Origin: an uncultured Fibrobacter sp.
GTDB lineage: Bacteria > Fibrobacterota > Fibrobacteria > Fibrobacterales > Fibrobacteraceae
Assembly: GCA_947165045.1 (NCBI GenBank)
Contig: CAMUYW010000028.1
Span: forward strand, 1-40,019
Direction of reading: 5' to 3'
Length of the DNA stretch: 40,019 bases
In this document: piece by piece, positions 16,560 through 24,273 of the stretch
Layout: each line of letters begins with the position of its first letter
Numbering within the stretch: the first letter of the stretch is position 1
Translations under genes and position numbers: made by a program
The notes under the pieces: model-generated
What the model was told of the DNA's origin: nothing
The model's database searches: none
Seen by the model: only the letters and a program-made list of their open reading frames with translations

Positions 16560-17591
16560 ATGAAAAATATATGGGGATTTTTATTCGTTACCACCTTCAT
16601 TGTCGCAGCCTGTAGCAGCGATGTTGTTGATGCACACGATGAAAAAAAGCCATCTGGCACCATCGAAATTATCAGAGTTTCCAGCGCACCTTCCGAAAGT
16701 TCTTCAAGCTCATTTTTACGCAACGCAAAGGCTAGTGTTTATTTTTCGAATCACGTTCAAATAAAATCTTCATCAAGTACGGCGCCGGCATCATCGAGCA
16801 AAGAGCCAACTTCGAGTAGTTCAAAACCCGCCCCGCAATCGTCCAGTTCTAAAGCCAAGTCATCCAGTTCCGAACCACCCAAAAGTTCTAGTTCGAGCGC
16901 CCCTTCAAGCTGTTCAAGTTCCTCAGCACCCAAGTCTAGCGCATCGCTCTATTTTTACGATTGCGACCAATACAAATGCATCACCACAGAATACTTGAAT
17001 CCAGACATTTCTTATGGTGAATTTTTAGACAAACGAGATAATCAAGTTTACCGCACCATCGTCATCAGCAATCACGTATGGACCGCACAGAACATGAACT
17101 ATGAAATCGTGAACGAAAAAGGCGAATCTGAAAACAACTGGTGCTATAACGACGATCCAGAATACTGCAAAAAATTTGGTAGACTTTACAACTGGGAAGC
17201 CGCACAAAAAGTTTGTCCTGAAGGATGGCACTTGCCCACCGCCGATGAATGGTTAGAACTTATAGAAGACCATACCTGCGAAATAACACAAGAAGGGGAT
17301 TCTCCAAACCAATACCATTGTGCCGGAACATCATTGAAAACGATTGACGGTTGGGAAGACGGACTCACGAATACCAACGAATATGGTTTTTCCGTGATGG
17401 CCGGAGGATTCAAGGTTCCCAAAGGGTTTGGCGGAGAAGGTGTAATGGGTGAATTTTGGACTTCTACAAACGGAACAGAAACTTATGCAGCATTCGTTGA
17501 ATTTGGTCGAGTTCAAGATTACGCTGAATTTGCTTTAATCGACAAATCGACCGGGATTTCAGTCCGTTGCGTCAAAGGGAACGCGGAGTAA
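16560..17591 (+). CDS. FISUMP lipoprotein with long Ser-rich linker
   Basis: A 343-residue lipoprotein. The signal sequence ends in the lipobox FIVAAC (Cys18). Residues ~60-130 are a low-complexity Ser/Pro/Lys linker (repeated SSSS blocks separated by KPAP, KAK, EPPK), of the type found in Fibrobacter surface proteins. The FISUMP domain spans ~145-343 (VYRTIVISNHVWTAQNMNYE, VCPEGWHLPTADEWLEL, FGGEGVMGEFWTSTN, GISVRCVKGNAE). It is separate from the three tandem paralogues at 5.7-8.6 kb and on the other strand. Function unknown; anchoring in the outer membrane with an extended stalk is inferred. Confidence 0.87.
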   Translation: MKNIWGFLFVTTFIVAACSSDVVDAHDEKKPSGTIEIIRVSSAPSESSSSSFLRNAKASVYFSNHVQIKSSSSTAPASSSKEPTSSSSKPAPQSSSSKAKSSSSEPPKSSSSSAPSSCSSSSAPKSSASLYFYDCDQYKCITTEYLNPDISYGEFLDKRDNQVYRTIVISNHVWTAQNMNYEIVNEKGESENNWCYNDDPEYCKKFGRLYNWEAAQKVCPEGWHLPTADEWLELIEDHTCEITQEGDSPNQYHCAGTSLKTIDGWEDGLTNTNEYGFSVMAGGFKVPKGFGGEGVMGEFWTSTNGTETYAAFVEFGRVQDYAEFALIDKSTGISVRCVKGNAE

Positions 17592-17658
17592 GCCGTAAAT
17601 TTTCGCGAGTTGCTGCGTTTTCTATCTTTGACATAAAACCCTCAACCCACAAGTCATT

Positions 17659-19971
17659 ATGTACGATCCTCGATTTTTACCCATTTGCAAAGAAGACCTG
17701 GACGAACTCGGTTGGGATTACGTTGACGTGATTATCATCAGCGCCGACGCTTACGTTGATCACCCTTGCTTTGGGCATGCGGTTGTCGGACGACTTTTGG
17801 AACACGAGGGTTTGCGCGTGGCGATTTTGCCGCAGCCGAACTGGCGCGACGACTTGCGCGATTTTAAGAAGCTCGGAAAGCCGCGACTTTTCTTTGCAAT
17901 TTCGAGCGGCATGGATTCCATGGTGAACCACTACACCGCCGCAAAGCGCCTCCGCAGTGACGACGCCTTTACGCCGGGGAACAAGGCCGGATTCCGCCCC
18001 GATTACGCGACGTACACATACGCAAAAATTTTGAAGAAGCTCTACCCCGATGTGCCGCTCCTCATTGGCGGTCTCGAATCGAGCTTGCGCCGCGTGACGC
18101 ATTACGATTACTGGAGCAACAGACTCAAGCCGAGCATTCTTTTCGATACGCAGGCCGACATTCTCGTTTACGGCATGGGCGAAAAGCCGCTGAAAGAAAT
18201 CGTTCGTTTGCTCAAAAAAGGCGTTCCGTTCTCTAGCCTCAATTCCGTTCCGCAGACCGCCTATTTGGCGCCCAAGGGGAACGTTCCGAAGAACAGCAAT
18301 TGGGAAGACTTGCGTTTGTACAGCTACGAAGAATGCTTGGAAAGCAAGAGGAACCAAATCGAGAACTGTCGCAGGGTGGACATTGAATGCAATAAATGGT
18401 TCCAGCACCGCATTCTGCAAGATGTCGCCGAACAAACCGTAGTCATCAACCCCTCGTATCCGCCGCTCGAATATGGCGAACTCGACGAAAGCTTTGAATA
18501 CCCGTACGCCCGCGAACCGCATCCGCGTTACAAGAAGCGCGGCAATGTGCCTGCGTTTGACATGATCAAGTTCAGCATCAACACGCACCGTGGATGTTTT
18601 GGCGGTTGCAGTTTCTGCGCCATCAACGCACACCAGGGCAAGTTCATTGCGAGCCGCAGCCGCGAAAGCATTTTGCGCGAAGTCGAAATCGTTACCAACA
18701 TGGAAGGCTTCGCCGGAACGATTACAGACCTTGGCGGCCCCAGCGCTAACATGTACAACATGCGTGGCCGTGACCCGAGTCGTTGCCAAAAGTGCGCCCG
18801 TGCAAGCTGCCTGACGCCCAAGATTTGCGACAACATGGACACGCACCATAAAGAAATTTTGGAGCTGTACCGCGAAGTGCGCAACCATCCGAAAGTCAAA
18901 CACTTGTTCATCGGAAGCGGCGTGCGTTACGACATGCTCTTGCAAGAGACGGATGACGAAGAGCTCCGCAAGGACCACGAAGAATATGCCCGCGAGCTCA
19001 TTGACTACCATGTAAGCGGACGATTGAAAGTGGCACCCGAGCACACTAGCGATGCCGTCTTGAAATTGATGCGCAAGCCGAGCTTTACGCTATTCCACAA
19101 GTTCAAAGAATTCTTTGACGACGAATGCAAACGCATCGGCAAAAAGCAGCAGCTCATCCCGTACTTTATCAGTAGCCACCCCGGCTGCACCGAAGCCGAC
19201 ATGGCTGAACTCGCACTAGAAACAAAGCAATTGGGTTTCCAGTTGGAACAAGTGCAAGACTTTACGCCAACGCCGATGACGATTGCGACCGAAATGTTCT
19301 ACGCCGAAATGACGCCGGATGGAAAGCCGCTCTTTGTCGCGAAAACGCCCGAAGAAAAAGCGAACCAGAAGCAATTCTTCTTCTGGTACATTCCTGCGAA
19401 CCGCCCGCACCTGCGAGAAGTTTTGGAACGTCTCAAGATGGGTAAGGTCAGCCGCTTGCTCTTGAGCCGTTCCGCGATGGCCGAAGGCAAGGAATATTTC
19501 CCGAGCAAGGAACGCGAAGAAAACGAAGACTTCCGCAAGCGCGAAATGCAAAAGCGCGACGAACGCACACAAGCATTGCGCCTGAAAAAAGAGAAGGTCA
19601 AAAACCGCTGGCGTGATGATGGGTATGAACAGCATTCGGAACTGCGCGAGGACCGCTGGGATGACAATCGCGAAATGCGCCGAGACCGCGAGGGGGAAAG
19701 CTTCAATCGTGAAAGTAACCGCCGTCGGGAATTCCACAGCGATCGAGACCGCCGATTTGACGATCGCCGAGATTTTGATCGCAATGGGGACCGCCGCGAC
19801 TTCGACCGCCGTGATAACGCATTCGATAACCACCGCGGGAATCAGCAGAATGCGCCGTTCCGCGAGCACCGCAATGTCGAAGACAAGAACCGCTTCAACA
19901 GCGGCGAAATAAACCTCGCCAGCCGCCGCTCCCACGGTAAGGGATTTAAGAAGCCAACGTTTAAGAAGTAG
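17659..19971 (+). CDS. ygiQ: YgiQ-family radical SAM protein with Arg/Asp-rich C-terminal tail
   Basis: A 770-residue protein of the UPF0313/YgiQ family. The N-terminal ~290 residues carry the family-specific blocks (YVDVIIISADAYVDHPCFGH, SGMDSMVNHYTA, IGGLESSLRR). The radical SAM cluster motif CFGGCSFC (Cys313, Cys317, Cys320) follows in NTHRGCFGGCSFCAIN, with further Cys (CQKCARASC) and a C-terminal YgiQ domain to ~620. The substrate of YgiQ is not established. Residues ~625-770 form an intrinsically disordered tail rich in Arg, Asp, Glu and Asn (RRDFDR-type repeats) ending in KGFKKPTFKK, which is not part of the usual family core and could bind RNA. The ATG has no obvious ribosome binding site. 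Convergent with prmA, whose stop lies only 2 nt away. Confidence 0.92.
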   Translation: MYDPRFLPICKEDLDELGWDYVDVIIISADAYVDHPCFGHAVVGRLLEHEGLRVAILPQPNWRDDLRDFKKLGKPRLFFAISSGMDSMVNHYTAAKRLRSDDAFTPGNKAGFRPDYATYTYAKILKKLYPDVPLLIGGLESSLRRVTHYDYWSNRLKPSILFDTQADILVYGMGEKPLKEIVRLLKKGVPFSSLNSVPQTAYLAPKGNVPKNSNWEDLRLYSYEECLESKRNQIENCRRVDIECNKWFQHRILQDVAEQTVVINPSYPPLEYGELDESFEYPYAREPHPRYKKRGNVPAFDMIKFSINTHRGCFGGCSFCAINAHQGKFIASRSRESILREVEIVTNMEGFAGTITDLGGPSANMYNMRGRDPSRCQKCARASCLTPKICDNMDTHHKEILELYREVRNHPKVKHLFIGSGVRYDMLLQETDDEELRKDHEEYARELIDYHVSGRLKVAPEHTSDAVLKLMRKPSFTLFHKFKEFFDDECKRIGKKQQLIPYFISSHPGCTEADMAELALETKQLGFQLEQVQDFTPTPMTIATEMFYAEMTPDGKPLFVAKTPEEKANQKQFFFWYIPANRPHLREVLERLKMGKVSRLLLSRSAMAEGKEYFPSKEREENEDFRKREMQKRDERTQALRLKKEKVKNRWRDDGYEQHSELREDRWDDNREMRRDREGESFNRESNRRREFHSDRDRRFDDRRDFDRNGDRRDFDRRDNAFDNHRGNQQNAPFREHRNVEDKNRFNSGEINLASRRSHGKGFKKPTFKK

Positions 19972-19973
19972 TT

Positions 19974-20816
19974 TTAGGAGTGCGCAAACACGCTCCACCA
20001 CTCGCCTTTGGTGCGTTCGACGGAAACCTTGAAACCAGCTTCATCGAACCACTTGAGGATGTAATCCTTTTCAGTGACGAGCTGACCGCTGATGATCAGT
20101 TCGCCGCCTTCCGCAAGCAAGTCCTCGATATCATCGCGCAACGGCCAAAGCTCACTGCGGATCATGTTGCAGAGAATCACGTCGAACTTCGTTCCATCCT
20201 TGAACGCATCCAAGAATCCGAGCACGCAGTCGCTATTATCAAAACCATTACGTTCAAAGTTTTCAGCAATGCAAGGAATCGTGAGCGGGTCGATTTCCGT
20301 ACCCACCGCCAAGCTAGCGCCCTTGCGACGCGCAAACATCGCCAAGATACCCGTTCCCGTACCAATATCGAGAACCGTCTTGCCATTAAAATCAATATTT
20401 TCCATCAGCGCGGCACAGCTACTCGTCGTCTCGTGCTCGCCCGTACCAAAAGCAGTCTTCGCTTCGAGTTCAAGCACAACCGCATCCGGATCTTCCGGCG
20501 CAAATTCCACCCAAGGCGGACGCACCCAAAGATGCTCACTCACAGCCACCGGCTGCGCACGATCGCGCCACCACTTGTCCCAATCCTTTGCAGGCTCTTC
20601 CGTCACCGTGAAGTTGTACTGAGGAAATTCCTCCACAATACGGTCGCGTTCAGCCTTGTCGCCCGTGTAAAAACAGAACTCCGTGCGACCTTCCGTCACC
20701 GGATCCAGTTCTTCCAACGTAGCCACACCCGCTTCGAAAAGCAGGTAGCTTGCAATTTCATATTCTTCATTGGGGCAGTTGCCCTGAGCCTTGTACCAAG
20801 TATCGATTTTTTGCAT
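19974..20816 (-). CDS. prmA: Ribosomal protein L11 methyltransferase PrmA
   Basis: A 280-residue SAM-dependent methyltransferase that trimethylates L11. The N-terminal ~110 residues are the substrate-recognition part; the catalytic domain has AFGTGEHETT, VLDIGTGTGILAMFA (SAM loop), EIDPLTIPCIAENFERN, and CNMI in place of the common NI(L/M). Full length. Family-level call is strong; a related small-molecule or protein methyltransferase of the same family is the only alternative. Confidence 0.88.
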   Translation of the reverse strand: MQKIDTWYKAQGNCPNEEYEIASYLLFEAGVATLEELDPVTEGRTEFCFYTGDKAERDRIVEEFPQYNFTVTEEPAKDWDKWWRDRAQPVAVSEHLWVRPPWVEFAPEDPDAVVLELEAKTAFGTGEHETTSSCAALMENIDFNGKTVLDIGTGTGILAMFARRKGASLAVGTEIDPLTIPCIAENFERNGFDNSDCVLGFLDAFKDGTKFDVILCNMIRSELWPLRDDIEDLLAEGGELIISGQLVTEKDYILKWFDEAGFKVSVERTKGEWWSVFAHS

Positions 20817-20912
20817 AGTTTAAATTTATCAAAATATAAGTGACTAGTGGCTAGTGGTTAGTAAACAGGAATAGAAAAAAAGAAATATATTTAGGCAAAC
20901 CACTTCGAACTT

Positions 20913-21950
20913 ATGCTCTACATCCACCAATTCCCCGACTGGACGCGGTTCCGCTTTGATTCTCCCAAGGTGCTCCAAGCGCTTGGGCAGACCCGCCTTG
21001 AAGAAGGCAAGCTCATCGGAATCATGCAAATCTGCGGATTGAAGGACATCGAAGCAAAACTCATCGCCGACGACATCGTCGCCAACTACGCCATCGACGG
21101 CTACACGCTCGACGCAGCGAAAGTCCTCACCGAAGTGGAACTCAAAAGCAAGAGCAACGAGAATTACATCAAGAACTACATCGGCGCCATACAGAACGCG
21201 GCATCTCCCCTGACCGAAGAAAGACTCTTCAACTGGCACGCCGCCATGGGTCAGAACAAAGTCAAGCACTACCGCGAAACACCCAGCGAAGTACAGACAA
21301 CATTAGACGAAAAAACGCTCCACTTTGTAGGCCCGAATCCAGAACGCCTCCAAAGCGAAATGGAAAGTTTTATCTCGTGGTTCGAGAAATCGAACATGGA
21401 CGGAGTCATCAAAGCCGCTATCGCGCACTTTTGGTTTTTGACCATCCGCCCCTTCGCCGATGCCAACGGCAGAATCGCCCGCGCCATTACCGCGATGCAA
21501 CTCGCCCGCGCCGAAAGCACAACGCATTGCCAATACGCGCTGAACAAGCAAATCAGCGACAACAAAGCCGACTACTTCAAAATTCTCTCGCGCACGCAAG
21601 CCGCGAGCGGCGACCTCACCGAATGGATTCTGTGGTTCCTGCAAATGATGCGAAACGCCATCAAGGATAGCGAACAACTTTTCGCCGCAGAAATCAGCCG
21701 CATCCAGTTCCGCAACGCCCACGCAAACGACTCATTCAGCGCCCGCGAACAACAGCTCATCGACGAAATCCTAGCAGGAAGAATCGCCCAACCCTTCACC
21801 GCCAAAGAAGCCGCCGCATTCTTCAACGCAAGCCACGACACCGCCCTCCGCGAAATCCAAAGTCTTATGGACAAAGGAATTTTGCAGACGAACAACAAAG
21901 GCGGCAGAAGCATGCGGTATAGACTGAAGGATGAGAGAGAGGAAGGGTAA
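20913..21950 (+). CDS. Fic/DUF4172 protein with altered catalytic and inhibitory motifs
   Basis: A 345-residue Fic-domain protein with an N-terminal DUF4172 region (MLYIHQFPDWTRFRF) and a C-terminal winged helix (FTAKEAAAFFNASHDTALRE). Active Fic enzymes transfer AMP or similar groups to target proteins using the motif HxFx(D/E)GNGRxxR. Here the motif reads RPFADANGRIAR: the catalytic His is Arg179 (codon CGC at 21447-21449), and the first Gly is Ala. The expected inhibitory helix motif SSAIEG is NYAIDG (residues 58-63). The frame is intact for its full usual length, so this is a changed rather than a broken gene. The ATG has no clear ribosome binding site. It marks the left side of the defence island. 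Confidence 0.87.
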   Translation: MLYIHQFPDWTRFRFDSPKVLQALGQTRLEEGKLIGIMQICGLKDIEAKLIADDIVANYAIDGYTLDAAKVLTEVELKSKSNENYIKNYIGAIQNAASPLTEERLFNWHAAMGQNKVKHYRETPSEVQTTLDEKTLHFVGPNPERLQSEMESFISWFEKSNMDGVIKAAIAHFWFLTIRPFADANGRIARAITAMQLARAESTTHCQYALNKQISDNKADYFKILSRTQAASGDLTEWILWFLQMMRNAIKDSEQLFAAEISRIQFRNAHANDSFSAREQQLIDEILAGRIAQPFTAKEAAAFFNASHDTALREIQSLMDKGILQTNNKGGRSMRYRLKDEREEG

Positions 21951-21991
21951 GGCAAGGCGAGGAATACCTAATAAAAGCTTCGCCATAAATC

Positions 21992-22021
21992 GAAAAAGCC
22001 CCGTTGACAAATGCCAACGGG
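21992..22021 (-). terminator. Rho-independent terminator of the caspase/TIR operon
   Basis: Stem CCCGTTG / CAACGGG with an 8-nt loop, then G-C and five T on the minus strand. It lies 25 nt after the stop of the last gene of the operon. Confidence 0.82.
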
Positions 22022-22045
22022 ATCATCTCATTCAAATAATGCACA

Positions 22046-22435
22046 TTACCTTTGACCTTGGAATAAAAGTTTTAGATTATCCCATGTCCAAGAATATATT
22101 TTATCCGTAGCCAAAGCATGCCCCGGCTTCTTACAGACCTTATCATGCCTTCCCTTCAGAAGGAAATAAGGCACTCTTTCCTCCTGAGCAATGGTTAGCT
22201 CTGCAGTAACCCCAGTCGCCGTGTCAGTATGTTCTCCGCAAAGAACAACTACGACATCGCATCCTTTAATTCTACGACGTGCATTCTCCTTCCACTTGTA
22301 GTCTATGGTTTCTTTTATGGACATGTCCATAATTTCAAACGGACTGTCCGGATTCTTCGCTTGACCAACAAGGCATTCCTTTATTTCCTTGTCATGATCA
22401 TAATCAAAACTGATAAAAGTTCTTTTTCTCATCAT
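22046..22435 (-). CDS. TIR-like (MTH538/ThsB-type, DUF1863) protein
   Basis: A 129-residue single-domain protein. It opens with RKRTFISFDYDHDKEIKECL and continues with LVGQAKNPDSPFEIMDMS, CDVVVVLCGEHT and the segment TGVTAELTIAQEE, in which Glu79 corresponds to the conserved acid of this TIR-like family. Family members include Thoeris ThsB proteins, which make NAD-derived signals. The ATG at 22435 is chosen because AAAGGAG is six bases upstream; the open frame further 5' is not needed. It is the last gene of an operon, 83 nt after the TIR gene. Catalysis is inferred. Confidence 0.82.
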   Translation of the reverse strand: MMRKRTFISFDYDHDKEIKECLVGQAKNPDSPFEIMDMSIKETIDYKWKENARRRIKGCDVVVVLCGEHTDTATGVTAELTIAQEERVPYFLLKGRHDKVCKKPGHALATDKIYSWTWDNLKLLFQGQR

Positions 22436-22518
22436 GAGAAACTCCTTTTGGGTGAATGTTTTGGTTAACAATGGAGTTCCCCACATTCACCACTAAGGTT
22501 CTCCATACACTCAAATTT

Positions 22519-23019
22519 TTATCGACCCATACTTAATCGTTGTTTCAGATTGAAATAAAAGTCTTCAGTCGTCGGGATTACACTCTTACTGAACATTCCT
22601 GACTCATTAGCCATTTTCATTCTTCTTTCATGCATCTTACGTTCCTCAACATAAAACCTAAGCTGCTCCAAATACTTAATGCGAGGCCAAAAATCAAGAT
22701 ACTCAGGCAAAGCCACATTCTGCGTAAGATAAGTTACCGTTGGTAAATCTTTGTGAGCGGCCATGCCGATTTCAAAAGGAACCCAACTGGATTGATACGT
22801 TCTCATCGACATGACGACCAACAAATCTGTACACTGGTTCATTTCCGCTTTCAAATGAGCAGTCAATGCAGCTCCGTTACCAGTCAAAGTATTATCAAGA
22901 ACATCCAAATACGCATTAACACGAAGCGCCTTGAGAAAACTTTCTACTTGACTAGCAATAGCAGAATCGTCTTGATAATGCGAAATGAATACCTTTAAGT
23001 CGTTTCTATACGAAATCAT
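22519..23019 (-). CDS. TIR-domain protein, coupled to caspase-like gene
   Basis: A 166-residue stand-alone TIR domain: LKVFISHYQDDSAIASQVESF at the start, YLDVLD next, LLVVMSMRTYQSSWVPFEIG in the middle with Glu83 as the likely catalytic residue. Such TIR domains cleave NAD+ and, in Thoeris-type immunity, make a cyclic signal after phage infection. Its ATG shares its A with the stop of the caspase gene (TGATG), so synthesis of the two is tightly coupled. The last ~60 residues (KYLEQLRFYVEERKMHERR) are charged helical. A signalling role in concert with the caspase is an inference from gene order and known systems. Confidence 0.83.
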   Translation of the reverse strand: MISYRNDLKVFISHYQDDSAIASQVESFLKALRVNAYLDVLDNTLTGNGAALTAHLKAEMNQCTDLLVVMSMRTYQSSWVPFEIGMAAHKDLPTVTYLTQNVALPEYLDFWPRIKYLEQLRFYVEERKMHERRMKMANESGMFSKSVIPTTEDFYFNLKQRLSMGR

Positions 23020-23993
23020 CAAACATGCCCCTTATTTACTAAGTTCCAATAATGTTTGCCCAACGCAGTCAATCTGCAACTTTTGCTATCAATCGCCGCA
23101 AAATACATATGATTTCTATCGGCAGGCTCTCCAAAAGGAACAAGCAAATTCACACGATTAAAATGCTGAAGAACCTTAAACTTATCCGTATTTTCTTGTC
23201 TAGGACAATCGGACAATGGTTCATATGAAGGATCCAACGGATAATCATAATCCGGATTTGGGAAGAGTTTCGTCAACTGACGAAGCTCATTCATTTCCAA
23301 TGGCGACTTCGCCTTACGCAAAGACACAAAATTTTTAACATTTGTCTTAAATACCGGACGCTGTTCCCAAGGACCCAAAGTCTGATCAATCAACGCATAC
23401 GCACTGCCGGGAGTAACATCACCGACAAGATTTGCGGCCGCTCCATTTAAAGCATCAATTAAAAGGCTAGTATACACACCATAGCCACCGTATTCATCAG
23501 CATTCTGCTCTGCAGTTGAACCTGCGAGAATAGTTACCCCCTCATTAAGTATAGCAGAATTTTGCAAATTCGCGACATTCCCCATCTTACCAGCATGACA
23601 GCAATCAAGTATGATTACACGACTTTTGGCCGGTGAATTATTGGCGAAATTCAACACATCATCCATGGAAAGCCCTTCATCGCCCGCGCCAACATCAGAC
23701 GTCACTAAGTAACCACCAGTTGAATCAACATAGCCATGGGAAGCGACATAAAGCAGGGCCACCTCAGAATCGTCACTAAACAGTTTCTCAACAGCATCCT
23801 TTAGTTTACGTCGCGTTATACGAGTTTTCTCGTCATTTGCCAACATTGTTTTTACGGCAAAATTTACAGAGCCATCCTCATTTCGACTCAAAACTGACTG
23901 CATGCGCTTAGCATCGTTAACGCATCCACGCAAATGACACCCTGCATCATAGTAATCTATACCAACAATCAAAGCCTTACGGTTGCAATTCAT
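23019..23993 (-). CDS. Caspase-like (peptidase C14) protease, likely effector
   Basis: A 324-residue cysteine protease of clan CD. The p20-like domain (residues ~5-215) begins RKALIVGIDYYDAG, has the catalytic His86 in LYVASHGY and the catalytic Cys132 in IILDCCHAG, followed by TILAGSTAEQNADE and YGVYTSLLIDAL. A C-terminal domain of ~95 residues (SPLEMNELRQLTKLF to CRLTALGKHYWNL) may sense a ligand. AAGGAGG precedes the ATG. First gene of the operon caspase-TIR-TIR-like. In described TIR/caspase systems the TIR product switches on the protease, which then kills the infected cell; this is the probable role here, by analogy. Confidence 0.88.
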   Translation of the reverse strand: MNCNRKALIVGIDYYDAGCHLRGCVNDAKRMQSVLSRNEDGSVNFAVKTMLANDEKTRITRRKLKDAVEKLFSDDSEVALLYVASHGYVDSTGGYLVTSDVGAGDEGLSMDDVLNFANNSPAKSRVIILDCCHAGKMGNVANLQNSAILNEGVTILAGSTAEQNADEYGGYGVYTSLLIDALNGAAANLVGDVTPGSAYALIDQTLGPWEQRPVFKTNVKNFVSLRKAKSPLEMNELRQLTKLFPNPDYDYPLDPSYEPLSDCPRQENTDKFKVLQHFNRVNLLVPFGEPADRNHMYFAAIDSKSCRLTALGKHYWNLVNKGHV

Positions 23994-24273
23994 GATTCCT
24001 CCTTATTTAAGAATTTTGATTGGTAAACTAAACCTGTTTGCTTAGGCAGTCCCAACAAGCAATTTCCATGCCAATAATCAAAAATACCGAATTTGCACTT
24101 TTTCGGCTCCCTAAGCAGGAACTTTCGCCCTCACAACGTTTCAATACTGAACAAAAAAGCAAATATTGTCTCATTTTGAAACTTTTTCTCACTTTTCAAA
24201 ATAAAACCTTGCTTTTTTCGCAGAAATAATGTAAATTTTGAGAAAATCTCTCAAAATTCAAGGACGCAAAACA
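23994..24273. promoter_or_regulatory. Divergent promoter region between the caspase and rlo operons
   Basis: 280 nt, AT-rich, without a gene. For the rlo side a plausible -35 (TTGCTT) and -10 (TAAATT, 24232-24237) with 17-nt spacing are present. A perfect 10-bp inverted repeat (AATTTTGAGA, 5-nt spacer, TCTCAAAATT) spans 24234-24258 just after that -10, in operator or leader-hairpin position. No clear -10 was picked for the caspase side. Confidence 0.45.

Noticed and set aside
17677..19044. Open frame of 455 residues on the minus strand
   Set aside because: Antisense to ygiQ, with no family-like motifs.
19620..19915. Repeated RD-type codons in the ygiQ tail taken for a tandem DNA repeat
   Set aside because: The units differ in length and sequence; it is low-complexity protein coding, not a DNA satellite or CRISPR.
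20840..20875. Direct repeats of CTAGTGG/TTAGT before the Fic gene
   Set aside because: Too short and irregular to call an attachment site or element.
24039..24117. 8-bp inverted repeat TGCTTAGG / CCTAAGCA 63 bp apart upstream of the caspase operon
   Set aside because: Length is close to chance in this region, and the spacing is not typical of an operator.
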